From Mesotaenium endlicherianum (lineage: Eukaryota; Streptophyta; Zygnematophyceae; Zygnematales; Mesotaeniaceae): 40,528 nt of DNA. The DNA is taken from NCBI GenBank assembly GCA_009602735.1, contig WELA01000853.1:45770-86297 (forward strand). The letters run 5' to 3'. Shown here piece by piece: positions 1-10,294 of the stretch. The stretch's first letter is position 1, and every line of letters begins with the position of its first letter. The notes under the pieces were generated by a model that was given only the letters and a program-made list of their open reading frames with translations, searched no databases and was not told where the DNA came from. The translations under genes and the position numbers were made by a program.

Positions 1-50
<50 letters not shown>

Positions 51-109
51 TCTCTCCCTCTCTCTCTCCCTCTCTCTCCTCTCTCTCTCTCTCCCTCTCT
101 CTCTCCTCC
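1..109. repeat. CT-rich microsatellite
   Basis: Almost pure TC dinucleotide repeat, with TCTCCC variants in the second half. The window starts inside it, so its full length is unknown. Confidence 0.97.
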
Positions 110-347
110 TATGAGCTTGCTTAGAAAGAGACGATAATTTCATGTTATTAGTAGGTCAGTGGCGCCGATAGGGAGCAAAGAGAAGGGAACAATGCAAGAA
201 GTTTGGAACTCGTGACCTTTTGGTGCGAGTCATCGCGACTTCATGTGTTACGCATACAAAAAAAGGGATATAATTGCGTTCATTACGGTTTCAATTCAAA
301 ATTGCGTCTTTTGTCTGACTGAACTGCGCTTGGTCAATGAGATAAAG
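110..347. other. Intergenic, nothing recognised
   Basis: AT-moderate unique-looking sequence between the microsatellite and the first LTR relic. I see no coding frame, RNA gene or repeat. Confidence 0.5.
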
Positions 348-447
348 TAACTTAACAAATTATTACTGAATAAAAGATTCTTACTTGCAAGTAATCTTTA
401 TAGTGTTTTTGGTTAATTCACTTTACATCAAAAGAACAACACGGCTA
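348..447 (+). repeat. Decayed LTR fragment of the element B family
   Basis: The segment with the AAGTAATCTTTATAGTGTTTT core lines up by eye with the first part of the element B LTR (from about 9490), in the same plus-strand sense. It is cut off at 448, where an oppositely oriented LTR end begins. Confidence 0.55.
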
Positions 448-448
448 G

Positions 449-610
449 TGTAATGAATCAGTGTATTGTTAGATATATTAATTTAGTGTATGCAATAGTT
501 AATTAATTTGCTGAATTTTATTAGTATTTAATGTAATGACTTTGTCGAGGACAGCAGGCTATAGTCAACTCAGATTAGCTTGCTGACACATTCTTTGACA
601 GTCAGCTGAC
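449..610 (-). repeat. Decayed B-family LTR end, opposite orientation
   Basis: It opens with TGTAATGAATCAGT, the reverse complement of the right end of the B-family LTR. It continues into the LTR hairpin segment at 574-609, the best preserved part. It was probably inserted in the relic at 348-447. The far boundary is unclear. Confidence 0.6.
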
Positions 611-620
611 CACTCTGATA

Positions 621-826
621 AAAGAGCATGAGCCATATTCAAGACTAGGTACATGTCAAGGAGAAGGACCTATGTGATCAATAGAGTAGTACCTTAGTTT
701 GGAGTCTAGAAAGTTGTAACTGGTAGCAAGAGTTACCCTTACTAGTCAAAGAGCATGAGCCATAGTCAAAGTTGGGTAAATTGCATGGTAGAAAGACCTA
801 TACAATTGATAGAATAGTATATACAA
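621..826. repeat. Two diverged direct repeats, period 127 bp
   Basis: The block at 621-697, starting AAAGAGCATGAGCCATA, recurs at 748-826 with about three quarters identity by eye. A shorter related piece (the TTGGAGTCTA region, about 687-722) recurs near 1129-1164. The origin is unknown; the repeats may be internal to a decayed LTR. No coding frame is convincing. Confidence 0.6.
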
Positions 827-1489
827 TCAAGGTTCTGCCGTTGGCATGGACGCTTAGATGTAATGTTTGCTATAACGCAATTGTTTGTCTCCAGGGTTCG
901 GATTTGTTTGTATAGGAATCTAACACGCAAAATCGTTAATTGAAAATGTTAACGTTGAGTTGCCTCGACATTACACCAAATTGTTGATGATATTTAAGAT
1001 ATACAAAAGCATGCAAATTTGTACTCTTTTGATGTGCGGGTTTATATCACTTGGAGTCGAACAGAGAAATTGTGTTTGCTTAATTTAGTGAATTGAGCGC
1101 TGGTAATGCACGAACAAAGTAACACTATATACCATAGCTTGGAGTCTATGGAAGACGTAACCCATAGATTTTTTTGTAAGCTTAGAACTAATGAGGTTAG
1201 AAGGTGTGCCTAGCTGCGCAAAGACTAGGAAGGAAGAAGGGGTTATTGAGTAATAGAGCTCACTTGGAGCGGTTGGCCAAACTTAGCAACATGGAGGACG
1301 GGTATGTGTCATTTGGTCAATTGGAAGGCTGGTTGATTGGAGCGGAGATTATGCTAGACATTGGAAGTCGCTGTGGGGAGGGAGGTTCTTTGTTTGCATT
1401 TCACAAAGAGAGTGGGCTGAGGGTGGTGGTTACAGCTTGTTGATTCAACCAATTGTAATACTTAATTAGACATACACTATCATGATTAT
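827..1489. other. Repeat debris without a supportable gene
   Basis: A frame of 79 codons at 1204-1443 starts at GTG, not ATG, and has no recognisable motif. The region sits between LTR relics and probably is degraded transposon sequence. I see nothing else in it. Confidence 0.4.
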
Positions 1490-1590
1490 TTTCAATTTAG
1501 TTGTTAACCTAGCCAAGTGTGACAGGCTCAAGTCTATCTAAGTCATCTTATTGATAAATTCTTTGACAGCCAGCTCATCGCCTTAAAACG
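1490..1590 (-). repeat. Decayed B-family LTR fragment (minus sense)
   Basis: It contains AAATTCTTTGACAGCCAGCTCATCG and the neighbouring LTR hairpin region in reverse orientation relative to the element B LTR. It is strongly diverged. Confidence 0.45.
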
Positions 1591-1729
1591 AACTAGCGGA
1601 TCGCCTAGCGATGCATCTACGATGAACACTTAATTTCCACCTAAATGGATAGTATTTCACTAATGGTATTTCATTGAACATTCAAAAAAGTACAAAGCTT
1701 ATCACCACAAACAATTTCAAGTTAACTCA

Positions 1730-2165
1730 ATGGTCATACGCTGGTAATAGTCTAATAGAGCATCAATCATGCAATCAATAAATTCATAATGAAGCATAAG
1801 TTTGTGTTACGTCGTCATCCTCAAACTCTAATGTTCCCTCCGTGGTCTCCACAAAAAGCTGTTTTTGTCACAAATGCCAAAATCAATAGCAATCCTAGCA
1901 CACGTTCATGGAATGCATTTCAATGTTCAATGGCAACGCGATAGCATCGCCTAAATAGGATTTAACCATGTCGGTAACCTTGAGTGACCAAATTCACACC
2001 CATCTCCTCACGCTCCGAGTTGCCATCCGTCTAAGGCGTCATTTGGTCATTCATCTAGCATATCACAATAAATGATGTTATTAGGTAAGTTGCTTGTTTG
2101 GTTTAAGGTCGTCAGCTGGCTGTCAAAAATAAGTGAGCAAACTGACTTAAATAGACTTCAACTTC
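1730..2165 (+). repeat. Decayed B-family LTR fragment (plus sense)
   Basis: The order of motifs follows the element B LTR: the CATCAATCATGCAATCAATAAA region, the AGCAATCCTAGCACACGTTCATGGAATG region, the CCATCCGTCTAAGGCGTCATTTGG region, then GTCAGCTGGCTGTCAAA. It is old, with many substitutions and indels. Confidence 0.55.
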
Positions 2166-2379
2166 ACACATACATTGGTCAAGGGTGATACAAAGGCGCA
2201 CAGAAGGGATATAGATTGGGTGAAGATGGCCCCACTTACGCCCTATGTAACAATGAGCAGCGAGAAACTACGAGATAAAACTCTTTCTTTGTCAATCGAT
2301 GGCTCGAACCAAATCCTCGCTGTTGCCTCAATATATTGAATTATTGTAAATTATTATAGCAAATTGAAGCTAATCAAAT

Positions 2380-2498
2380 GTTACATTAAAATGAATCGAC
2401 ATATCTAAATATAATGACTCGATCGATAGCAGCAGGCTAAAGTCAACTTAAGTCAGCTTGCTGACACATTCTTTGACAGCCAGCTGACCACCTTAAGC
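2380..2498 (-). repeat. Old B-family LTR, left part, split by element A
   Basis: Reverse-oriented LTR end (AAAATGAATCGAC at about 2389, the hairpin at 2452-2488), which stops exactly where the element A LTR begins. It resumes at 9179. The TAAGC before element A and the TAAGT after it are the remains of the target duplication. Confidence 0.7.
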
Positions 2499-3001
2499 TG
2501 TAGTGAAACAGATAGATAAAGTACTTAGTAAAACAGAATACTTTATCTATTCAAGACAAGGATCTTTGAACACAAGTGGTAGCTTCTCGAAAGAGAGATG
2601 GCTTCTTGAAAGTTAATATATTTCTGGATTTTGGCAAGTGCAAGAGTGATTCTGGAATGTCTTTCTATGTTCTAGCTCTTGTTTATATACTTGCTACATA
2701 AGTAATTTCTAGGAAAGTGTATGTTGATGTGTTGGCACCCAACACATCCCAAAACTTGCCACCTCTTTCTAGAATAATGTACACATGTCCTTTTGACCTA
2801 AAAATGGCACATTTGACTTTTGCCACATGGAGTTCTTCTAGGTCTTTCCTCTAACTTCGAAAATGCCTTGGAAGGTTCAAAGGACATGAACCAAGTTACT
2901 AGAGTACCTATTCACACTTGACTCCACACAATACTACTCCAAATATATTTGAAAACATTAAAATATATGCAAACTAATATATAATAACTCAAATCACTAC
3001 A
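2499..3001 (-). repeat. Element A 3' LTR
   Basis: A 503-bp LTR with perfect 8-bp inverted ends (TGTAGTGA ... TCACTACA). It matches 8676-9178 except for five substitutions. A minus-strand TATATAAAC lies at 2681-2689. Confidence 0.95.
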
Positions 3002-3004
3002 TCA

Positions 3005-3011
3005 CCCCCCC
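3005..3011 (-). promoter_or_regulatory. Element A polypurine tract
   Basis: Seven Cs on the plus strand read as G7 on the element strand, three bases upstream of the 3' LTR. This is the usual place for the plus-strand DNA primer. Confidence 0.7.
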
Positions 3012-3770
3012 GATAGAAAAAGCGACGTCTCGGCGCGTCAAGTCAGGTCTTACACATGTGGAGCAAACTAGTCAACAGTTTCAAGTCAGATGCCACACAT
3101 GTGAAGAGGACTAGTCAAAGGCGCCAAGTCAGGTGCTACACATGTAAGGTAGACTAGGCAAGGTCGTAGGTGGTGTGACCTTATTGGCTAGCCTACTCCT
3201 TAATGATAAAGAAAATTGTACAAGTTGGCCCAGAATCTGCCACGAACTCAAAAATTCATAGCGGCCACAGAACTGCTCCAAATCTGAAAATTCGAGTGCC
3301 AGACGGACCGCGTCGGAGAACTCTACCGGGTCACCAAATTTGAGAGCATTCTCATTTCTGGAGTGTCGTTGAGAGCTGAGAGAGTAGGCACTCCTCCAAA
3401 TCTGTGCAGAAACTTCTGAAAATCATAAGTCCTTCTATACTTCTCCAAATTCTGCAAACTAAGTCTCAAACTGGGCGCTGTAAGATGTTCTACCAGAGTC
3501 TTGAGTTTCAGAGCATTCCAAGTTCAGGGGAGGGCACAATGTCAGAAGGCATATTCTGCCCTAACAATGCCAGCAGCCTGACCCCCTTCTACTTAGAGCA
3601 TCATATCTCTCTCACCAGTGCTCCAAATTGAGCAAACTTGGACTCTAAATGACCGGCTACTCATGGACTACAGCCAGGTAAATTTTCAGAATTTATTATG
3701 CAGAGACCTATTACCAGTAGCAGTTTTAGTTTTCTGTCCAGAAACTGCGAGAAGAGAAGAGTGTCTAATG
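3012..3770 (-). other. Element A 3' untranslated region
   Basis: About 760 bp between the pol stop and the polypurine tract. It holds only short frames and a loosely repeated CTCCAAATxTG motif (near 3390, 3440 and 3620). I see no third ORF here, unlike in element B. Confidence 0.6.
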
Positions 3771-6700
3771 TCAATTTTTCCTCTTTCTTGTTCTTGCAGG
3801 CTGCCTCCAAGGGGTCTTCTGCTGCTTCTTGATGGTGGCAGGCTGCCTCCCTGAAGTCTTCGGGCTTCTAGTAGAGAGACTTGGGGCTGGTCCAAGATGG
3901 GGGTTGGCGGCATGGAAGCGCTTCAACTTTCTCTGAACTTTGTCAAGGTAGTGCGCCGCCACCCAACTATTCTCCGAATCTGGATATCCTTTCCACTTGA
4001 TCAAGTATTGCTGCTGTCTCCTGAAATTTCTCATAGCCACTATGTCTTCCACTTCGTACTCCAAATGATCATCCACTATTGTTGGGGCTGGTGGGGTTGT
4101 CACACGTCCTGGGAACTTGTTGTCGGGTTGCACATATGGCTTGAAGAGGGAAGCGTGGAATACGGGGTCGATGTGCATAGTCTGGGGAAGTTCTAGCTTG
4201 AAAGCAACGGGGTTGACTTGCTGGATAATCTTGAAGGGTCCCAAATACTTGGGAGAGAACTTGCTGCCGGCAGGCCTGTTGTTCAGGGAAATGTTCTTGG
4301 ATGATAGTAACACGTTGTCACCCACTCTGTACGTAATTTCTCTTCTGGATCTGTTCGCCACTCTTGCTTGAGCATCTTGCGCGTGTTGTAGAGCTTTCTT
4401 CGCTGCTGTAAGGGCTGCTTCTAATGTCTCCATAAAATCTGTGGCTGCAGGTACTTCATCATGGCCAGCCGTGAAGCTCAGTGGCGTGGTCGGATGGAAG
4501 CCATAGTTGAGGAAGAATGGGGACTCTTGGGTAGAGGCCTGCGTAGTGTTGTTGTAGGCAAACTCGAGGGGGGTCAAGTACATGTCCCAGTCTTGCTCGA
4601 GGGTAGACACGTAGGCCTTTAGAGAGGTCTTTAGGGTACGATTCATACGCTCGGTTTGCCCATCTGATTGTGGGTGGTAGGCAGTAGACATATCCAGCGA
4701 TGTACCCAAGTTCTTGAAGAGATTTTTCCAGAAATGGCTTGTGAATCTTGGATCTCTATCTGACACAATTCTTGATGGTAGTCCATGGAGTCGGAAGATG
4801 TTGTCAAAGATGAGTCTTGCAAGTTGTGGTGCTGTAGCCTTAGTCGTCGTGGGAATAAAATGAGCCATCTTGGTAAGTCTGTCCACCACCGTGAGTATTG
4901 CATTATGGCCTCGAGGTGTCACGGGCAAGTCCACGATAAGGTCCATTGAGATGTCCGTCCATTGTCTTTCGGGGATTGGTAGTGGTTGGAGGAGTCCTCC
5001 CGCCTTTTGCGATGATGGCTTGATTCTTTGGCATGTGTCACAGCTCCTGCAGTACTCCTTGACTTGCTTAGACATGCCTGGCCAACAATAAGTCCTAGCT
5101 AGAACGCCCGTGGTCCTTAGGATTCCAAAGTGTCCTCCAAGAGGGTTGTCGTGTGCTTCTCGTAGAAGCAAGAGCCGGAGGTCTATGTCATTAGGAACAC
5201 ATCTCTGGCCCGTATCTTGCCTCACCCAATAATTGCCTTCTTGCTTCTTGCATGGGTCCAAGGCTGCTTCTCCGTTCTTGTAGTAAGGGTCTCTTTCATA
5301 GGCGGCTGAAAATCGAGCTTCCAGATCTGTCTTCAGGGATACCATCACTGCATTTAATTGCAGTCTTGAGAGGGGGTCAGCCGGGTTTGTCTTGCCGGGC
5401 TGGTACTGAATCGTGATGTTGTATTGTTGCAAGTATCCGCTCCATCTTGCTTGTCTCCTTGAGAGATACGGCTGCGTTTGGAGGTGCTTTAACGCCTCGT
5501 GGTCCGTGGTGACCAGTACTTTGCGTCCTTCAACGTAGCAGCGCCAAACCTTCAAGGCATGTACAATCGCCAATGCCTCTCGCTCCGTGGTTGTATAATT
5601 TTGCTCGGCTGGATTTAGCTTCCTTGACTCGTAGGCGATGGGCTGCAGTCCCTTGCCTTGGTCTTGAAGCAGGATTGCTCCTATTGCATAGGAAGATGCA
5701 TCGGTGATGACGTGGAAGGGCCAATCTGGGTTTGGACTTGGGAGTGTGAGCACCGGGGATGTGGTCAATCTTCGCTTTAACTCTTGAAATGCCTCTTCCT
5801 CTTTCTCGGTCCATGTATATAGCCTGTCCTTCTTGAGTAGATCTGTCAGGGGGGCTGCTATGTGCGAGAAGCCTTGGATGAATTTTCTGTACCAATTGGC
5901 AAATCCCAAGAATGACTGGAGTTCTTTCTTGGTCGTGGGGGTTGGCCATTCCTCCACCACCGTGGTCTTCTTGGGGTCCATCTTGATGCCATCAGCAGTC
6001 ACGTGGAGACCTAGGAACTCCACTTCTTGTTTGGCAAACTCGCACTTTGACTCCTTCGCAAATAGCTTGTTTTGCTTCAATACTTCAAGGACTTCTTTCA
6101 AGTGTCTCGCATGCTCTTCAAGGGTCTTGCTGTAGATAAGGATGTCATCGATGAATACCACCACAAATCTGTCCAACATGGGCTGAAATATGGTGTTCAT
6201 CATAGTCATGAAAGTTGCTGGCGCGTTGGTGAGTCCAAATGGCAGGACCATGAACTCAAAATGTCCATATCTTGTCCTGAATGCCGTCTTCTCTATGTCC
6301 GGTTCTGCGATGCGAATCTGGTGGTAGCCGCTCCGTAAGTCAATCTTCGTGAAGTACTTGGCTCCAACCAGCCGGTCCATGAGCTCATCCATGCGCGGCA
6401 GCGGGTATCGATTCTTGATGGTGATCTTGTTGAGGGCGCGATAGTCCACACACATCCTCAAGGTACCATCTTTCTTCTTGACAAATAGCACCGGGGCTCC
6501 AAATGGCGACTTGCTAGGTCGAATGAAGCCATGCTCCAGTAGCTCCTTGATTTGCTTCTTGACTTCGTCTAGCTCCGTGTATGACATTTTGAACGTAGGC
6601 CGAGAGATGGGCTTGCTTCCGGGCTCCAACTCTATCTTGTGGTCTACGAATCTTTTGGGGGGTAGGCCCTTGGGCAATTCCGGGGAGAACACTTCTTTGT

Positions 6701-7436
6701 AGTCCTCTAAGACTTCTTGTATCTCCTTGGGAACGGGGCTGCCTTCTTGACTCTCGATGTCTTTCTTGATGTCTTTTGGCGTGATCAAGGCCAAAAGAAG
6801 CTCGTGTCCCTTCCTCACAAGTCTCTTGAGTTGGAGGGCGGACAATAGTATCTCGTGTGCCGGCTTCTGGATGTCTTGGGTCTGGATATTCTGGATTGCG
6901 CGCAAAATACAGATTCTTGAAGTGATGTCATTCTTGATCTTGATAGTACCGGTCCTCCAATCAACTTGGGGGTTGTGCTTGGTCAACCAAGGCGTCCCTA
7001 GGATGACGTCGTACTTGCCCAATTGCATGGGGGAGAACACTACTCTATCCTTGAAGGACTTGATAGAGAGTGCCAAGGGGTACGTCTTCTTGGAAGGGGT
7101 AGTATAGGAGAATCCATCGGGCATCATAATCTCCTCGTCGTGGTCAAGAGTTCGCATAGTAATACCGTGCTTGGTGGCAAAATCTGCAGCAATGAAGTTG
7201 CCTTGAGCTCCGCTATCCACCAAGATGTGGACCTTCTCTCCTCCAAGGTAACCTCTCAAACTCATTGGGGCTGGAACGTCGTCTTCAACGGGGGTCTCCA
7301 CCTCACTTGGCGTGTTGCCTTCTCGTGAAGTGGGTCTTGGGGTGGTAGGCTCCTGGCCTACCGGCGCTGTCCGTTTTTTGACAACTTTTTGGGGCATGAA
7401 AGTGCACGATGGCCCTTTTCCTTGCAATAAAAGCAT
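3771..7436 (-). CDS. pol: Element A Pol: protease, RT, RNase H, integrase, chromodomain
   Basis: An uninterrupted 1221-codon frame. Counting from the first Met: an aspartic protease with DSGA at 74-77 and the later ILGTPWL; reverse transcriptase with LPFGLTNAP and FIDD at about 428-431; RNase H beginning VITDAS at about 577; the integrase zinc site (H762, H769, C799, C802) and catalytic D832, D893 and E929; and a C-terminal chromodomain ([14 protein letters not shown]). This order is that of chromoviruses. The real product is probably a Gag-Pol fusion: the pol frame is -1 to gag and is open through the slippery site at 7373-7379, so the first Met is not needed as a start. Domains and catalytic residues all look intact. 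The chromodomain is expected to read methylated histone H3 and direct integration to heterochromatin. Confidence 0.96.
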   Translation of the reverse strand: MLLLQGKGPSCTFMPQKVVKKRTAPVGQEPTTPRPTSREGNTPSEVETPVEDDVPAPMSLRGYLGGEKVHILVDSGAQGNFIAADFATKHGITMRTLDHDEEIMMPDGFSYTTPSKKTYPLALSIKSFKDRVVFSPMQLGKYDVILGTPWLTKHNPQVDWRTGTIKIKNDITSRICILRAIQNIQTQDIQKPAHEILLSALQLKRLVRKGHELLLALITPKDIKKDIESQEGSPVPKEIQEVLEDYKEVFSPELPKGLPPKRFVDHKIELEPGSKPISRPTFKMSYTELDEVKKQIKELLEHGFIRPSKSPFGAPVLFVKKKDGTLRMCVDYRALNKITIKNRYPLPRMDELMDRLVGAKYFTKIDLRSGYHQIRIAEPDIEKTAFRTRYGHFEFMVLPFGLTNAPATFMTMMNTIFQPMLDRFVVVFIDDILIYSKTLEEHARHLKEVLEVLKQNKLFAKESKCEFAKQEVEFLGLHVTADGIKMDPKKTTVVEEWPTPTTKKELQSFLGFANWYRKFIQGFSHIAAPLTDLLKKDRLYTWTEKEEEAFQELKRRLTTSPVLTLPSPNPDWPFHVITDASSYAIGAILLQDQGKGLQPIAYESRKLNPAEQNYTTTEREALAIVHALKVWRCYVEGRKVLVTTDHEALKHLQTQPYLSRRQARWSGYLQQYNITIQYQPGKTNPADPLSRLQLNAVMVSLKTDLEARFSAAYERDPYYKNGEAALDPCKKQEGNYWVRQDTGQRCVPNDIDLRLLLLREAHDNPLGGHFGILRTTGVLARTYCWPGMSKQVKEYCRSCDTCQRIKPSSQKAGGLLQPLPIPERQWTDISMDLIVDLPVTPRGHNAILTVVDRLTKMAHFIPTTTKATAPQLARLIFDNIFRLHGLPSRIVSDRDPRFTSHFWKNLFKNLGTSLDMSTAYHPQSDGQTERMNRTLKTSLKAYVSTLEQDWDMYLTPLEFAYNNTTQASTQESPFFLNYGFHPTTPLSFTAGHDEVPAATDFMETLEAALTAAKKALQHAQDAQARVANRSRREITYRVGDNVLLSSKNISLNNRPAGSKFSPKYLGPFKIIQQVNPVAFKLELPQTMHIDPVFHASLFKPYVQPDNKFPGRVTTPPAPTIVDDHLEYEVEDIVAMRNFRRQQQYLIKWKGYPDSENSWVAAHYLDKVQRKLKRFHAANPHLGPAPSLSTRSPKTSGRQPATIKKQQKTPWRQPARTRKRKN

Positions 7437-8638
7437 AGTCCAGCCGTCATGAGAGCTTCTTTTTCAGCCGGGGAGAGTCTTGCTTTCACTCCTTGCTGGT
7501 TTCTTGCATCATAAGTGTCATTGGAGGGTCTTCCACTCTTCCGGGCAGCCGCGGGGTCCCTTTTAATAACTCCGATTTCCATGGGTGTGGGTCCAGATTC
7601 GGATGTGGAAGGGGCTGCGTACACCCGCGTCGTCGGTACCCGTGAAGATGAAGGCACGGAGTGCTTGAAATCCAAGGTATCCACCTTTTGGGCCACTTCA
7701 ATGATCTTTGAGAAGTCCGTCAAGTCGCGTAACTCCACTTCCTTTGCCACCTTGGGTTTGAGGCCAAAGATGTAGCGGTCAATCTTCTCCTCGAGAGACA
7801 TGTTGGGGATCTCAAGAGTGAGGGCGTGAAATCTGGATGTATACTCTTGAACGGACGTCGTTTGCTTGAGATGGTGGAGCTTTCCTCGGGCAATCTTCTC
7901 CGCATTGATGGGCATGAATTGCTTCTTGAGGGCCTCACGAAAATCTGCCCATCTTGCATATGATGGTGGGGGCTCTTGGCCGAGCATGGGGTGCGCCATA
8001 GCTTGATATATAGCCGCTTGATAGTTACGCCACCATGATGTTGCTGCTCCTCTAAGTAAGGTAACGGCAAAGGGAACGTAGTCCTCCTCGGGTACTTCAA
8101 GGAATGCGAGGTACGTCTCCACTTGGTAGAGCCATAAATTCAGGTTGGCACCTTTCCCGGGGTTGAAAGTGTCGGGTTTGCCGGGCTTGATGAGTTTCCT
8201 TGCTCTCGTTGGCTCTTGTGGAGGCGCTTGAGCCGGGGCTGGATTTTGAGCATTGCTCGCAATAGGGGCAACCATGGCAGCCATAGCTTCTCTTGACGCT
8301 TGCACGGTTGCTTCATAGGTGGCCAAGCCCACTTGGTTGTGGACGGTCATTAGGAAGGCTGCCCACTCATTTGCGGGAACTCCTTGTGGTGGGGTCAACT
8401 TTGCTATAGCGGCTGCCACGGGATTTGACGGTGCTCCTCCTTGTGGTGCTTCTTGTTGTTGGAGATTTCCTTGAGTAGGCTCTCCCATCGACGCTGGAGG
8501 AGGGTGTGCTCCTCCTTGTGGTGCTTCTTGTTGTTGCAGATTTTCTTGAGTGGGCTCTCCCATCGGCGCTGGAGGAGGGTGTCTTGGAGAGGAAGGGCTT
8601 CCTTCGAAAGCTTGCTGTTGGTCTTGAGGATCGGCCAT
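7358..8638 (-). CDS. gag: Element A Gag
   Basis: A 426-codon frame with its ATG only 37 bp from the 5' LTR. The N-terminal 140 residues are rich in Pro, Gln and Ala and include a 25-residue repeated segment. The middle (about 145-310) is a retrotransposon Gag domain: ATSWWRNY, then [11 protein letters not shown], then [14 protein letters not shown]. The C-terminus has one zinc knuckle, [14 protein letters not shown], at about 402-415. It is the capsid/nucleocapsid protein that packages element RNA in cytoplasmic particles. It overlaps pol, which is read by -1 frameshifting near the Gag C-terminus. The frame is intact. Confidence 0.93.
   Translation of the reverse strand: MADPQDQQQAFEGSPSSPRHPPPAPMGEPTQENLQQQEAPQGGAHPPPASMGEPTQGNLQQQEAPQGGAPSNPVAAAIAKLTPPQGVPANEWAAFLMTVHNQVGLATYEATVQASREAMAAMVAPIASNAQNPAPAQAPPQEPTRARKLIKPGKPDTFNPGKGANLNLWLYQVETYLAFLEVPEEDYVPFAVTLLRGAATSWWRNYQAAIYQAMAHPMLGQEPPPSYARWADFREALKKQFMPINAEKIARGKLHHLKQTTSVQEYTSRFHALTLEIPNMSLEEKIDRYIFGLKPKVAKEVELRDLTDFSKIIEVAQKVDTLDFKHSVPSSSRVPTTRVYAAPSTSESGPTPMEIGVIKRDPAAARKSGRPSNDTYDARNQQGVKARLSPAEKEALMTAGLCFYCKEKGHRALSCPKKLSKNGQRR
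7373..7379 (-). promoter_or_regulatory. Gag-Pol -1 frameshift site, A AAA AAC
   Basis: In the Gag frame the codons read TCA AAA AAC GGA, giving a textbook X XXY YYZ heptamer. Slipping back one base leads directly into the pol frame ([11 protein letters not shown]). Gag stops about 5 codons further on. I did not work out a downstream pseudoknot. Confidence 0.85.
8434..8583 (-). repeat. Two 75-bp tandem repeats inside gag A
   Basis: Two adjacent 75-bp copies encode near-identical 25-residue units around [19 protein letters not shown]. The period is a multiple of three, so the frame is kept. Confidence 0.85.
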
Positions 8639-8662
8639 CTTCTTGTGCTACCAAAGTGCCTA

Positions 8663-8674
8663 GCTCCGATACCA
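8663..8674 (-). promoter_or_regulatory. Element A primer-binding site
   Basis: The element strand reads TGGTATCGGAGC one base after the 5' LTR. This is complementary to an initiator tRNA-Met 3' end, with one difference (G for A) from the common plant form TGGTATCAGAGC. Confidence 0.85.
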
Positions 8675-8675
8675 C

Positions 8676-9178
8676 TGTAGTGAAACAGATAGATAAAGTA
8701 CTTAGTAAAACAGAATACTTTATCTATTCAAGACAAGGATCTTTGAACACAAGTGGTAGCTTCTTGAAAGAGAGATGGCTTCTTGAAAGTTAATATATTT
8801 CTGGATTTTGGCAAGTACAAGAGTGATTCTGGAATGTCTTTCTATGTTCTAGCTCTTGTTTATATACTTGCTACATAAGTAATTTCTAGGAAGGTGTATG
8901 TTGATGTGTTGGCACCCAACACATCCCAAAACTTGCCACCTCTTTCTAGAATAATGTACACATGTCCTTTTGACCTAAAAATGGCACATTTGACTTTTGC
9001 CACATGGAGTTCTTCTAGGTCTTTCCTCTAACTTCGAAAATGCCTTGGAAGGTTCAAAGGACATGAACCAAGTTACTAGAGTACCTATTCACACTTGACT
9101 CCACACAAAACTACTCCAAATATATTCGAAAACATTAAAATATATGCAAACTAATATATAATAACTCAAATCACTACA
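8676..9178 (-). repeat. Element A 5' LTR
   Basis: 503 bp with the same 8-bp inverted ends as the other copy. It should carry the promoter. TATATAAAC at 8858-8866 on the element strand is a good TATA candidate. Confidence 0.95.
8858..8866 (-). promoter_or_regulatory. Element A TATA box
   Basis: TATATAAAC on the element strand. It is conserved in the 3' LTR (2681-2689) and in the solo LTR (24496-24504), and lies about 180 bp upstream of the LTR end, leaving room for R and U5. Confidence 0.6.
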
Positions 9179-9310
9179 TAAGTGGTAGTAGCGAAATGCC
9201 AAGCAATGCATTTAAGTGTGATTTAAGGCCAAATAACGCCTTAGGCAAATGATACTTCGGGTTGATGGGAGATGGCTATGGGTTTGGTTAGCCGAGGTCC
9301 TACAAACATG
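9179..9310 (-). repeat. Old B-family LTR, right part, split by element A
   Basis: It continues the reverse-oriented LTR interrupted at 2498: the reverse complement carries GCCTAAGGCG, CCCATAGCCATCTCCCATC and GGACCTCGG in the same order as the element B LTR. Confidence 0.65.
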
Positions 9311-9317
9311 GTTGACC

Positions 9318-9462
9318 CCCAACTTACTTATAAGCAACTTAACAATTAATAAAAGATCTTCATATCATCAAGTAATATTTATGGTGTTTTCCGATCAACT
9401 TATTAATCAGCAAACGAGGGCACAACCAACGTAAGCAATACGCACAAGTCAACGAGCATTAA
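9318..9462 (+). repeat. Old B-family LTR, left part, split by element B
   Basis: A plus-sense LTR segment (TAACAATTAATAAAAGATCTT and following) truncated at its left. It ends at the ATTAA target duplication of element B and resumes at 18282. Confidence 0.7.
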
Positions 9463-10181
9463 TGAAATGAATCGACTTACCAAATAGGCGATTAACAATT
9501 AATAAAGATCTTTATATCAGCAAGTAATCTTTATGGTATTTCCGTTAACTCGTTAAACGGCAAAGGACAATACACTAGCAGGGAATACTACTCGTCAGTC
9601 AAATGAGAGTAAACTAGCATCAATAATGCAAATCAGTAAACTCATACATAAGCAAGGTTAGAAGACAGTGCGTATCAATGGCTTCTCGCCTTGGATTCAG
9701 ATCTCTCTCAGTAAGCTGTACAAGAGAGTTGGCCTCGTTTCCGAATGCCGAACTCGAGAGCAATGCCTAGCATATGTACATGGAATGAGTTTACTGTTCA
9801 ACGGTCAGTGCGATGGCACCGCCTACCCGGGAGTTAACCACGTTGGTAGGACCTCGGTTAACCAAATCCACCGCCATCTCCCATCATCCCGAATAGCCAT
9901 CCATCATGGGGATGTCATCTGGCCATTCATCTAGCAGGTGGTACTTAGATGCATATCAAGGCAGTTCGCTGCTACCGAGCACGGAAGTCAGCTGGCTGTC
10001 AAAGAATGTGTCAGCAAGCTGACTTAAGTTGACTTCAGCCTGCTGCTTTCGGCTGAGTCATTAAACTGATAATTATGTAAAGTCCAGCAGACTGACTATT
10101 AACTAAAGTTCAGCAGGCTGAACTTAATTAACTATTATATTTAAATGAATATTATATCCACTAATATACTGATTCATTACA
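9463..10181 (-). repeat. Element B 3' LTR
   Basis: 719 bp with imperfect inverted ends (TGAAATGAATC ... GATTCATTACA, one mismatch in 11). It holds the hairpin at 9987-10023. An 88-codon antisense frame here starts at GTG and is probably not a gene. Confidence 0.95.
9987..10023. promoter_or_regulatory. Conserved LTR hairpin
   Basis: GTCAGCTGGCTGTCA and TGTCAGCAAGCTGAC form a 15-bp stem (two mismatches) around a 7-nt loop. It recurs in every B-family LTR here (18061-18097, 23608-23644, 32724-32760) and in the old relics (574-609, 2452-2488, about 18651-18688). The function is unknown; it may act at RNA level (3' end formation, dimerisation) or as DNA. Confidence 0.65.
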
Positions 10182-10183
10182 AT

Positions 10184-10196
10184 CCCTCCAACTTAA
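10184..10196 (-). promoter_or_regulatory. Element B 3' polypurine tract
   Basis: The element strand reads TTAAGTTGGAGGG two bases upstream of the 3' LTR. A near-copy lies between pol and ORF3 at 12177-12190. Confidence 0.75.
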
Positions 10197-10294
10197 CTTG
10201 TTGTCGCCTCGACAACATTAAACTGCAGAAATTTTAAATAAGGGAACTGAACCTGACCAGCCTCCCTTACTGACTGCCTCTTCAGCGTGTCACC

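Larger units (their letters stand above)
2499..9178 (-). mobile_element. Element A: intact Ty3/gypsy chromovirus
   Basis: A 6.68-kb LTR retrotransposon on the minus strand. Order in its own sense: 5' LTR (8676-9178), initiator-Met-like primer site (8663-8674), gag (8638-7358), pol with protease, RT, RNase H, integrase and chromodomain (to 3771), a 0.76-kb 3' untranslated stretch, a G7 polypurine tract, and the 3' LTR (2499-3001). I count five substitutions between the two 503-bp LTRs, so insertion was recent. Flanks TAAGC/TAAGT fit a 5-bp target duplication with one change. Both coding regions are open, so it could be autonomous. It landed in an older LTR of the B family. Confidence 0.95.

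Noticed and set aside
1..109. CRISPR-like or telomeric repeat
   Set aside because: Simple CT microsatellite with no spacers and no telomere motif.
1204..1443. A 79-codon plus-strand frame
   Set aside because: GTG start, no motif, and surrounded by decayed LTR sequence.
9668..9934. An 88-codon frame antisense to the element, present in all four B/C LTRs (also 17742-18008, 23290-23556, 32406-32672)
   Set aside because: It begins at GTG with no in-frame upstream ATG, lies within near-identical LTR copies, and has no motif. Its persistence is explained by LTR similarity.
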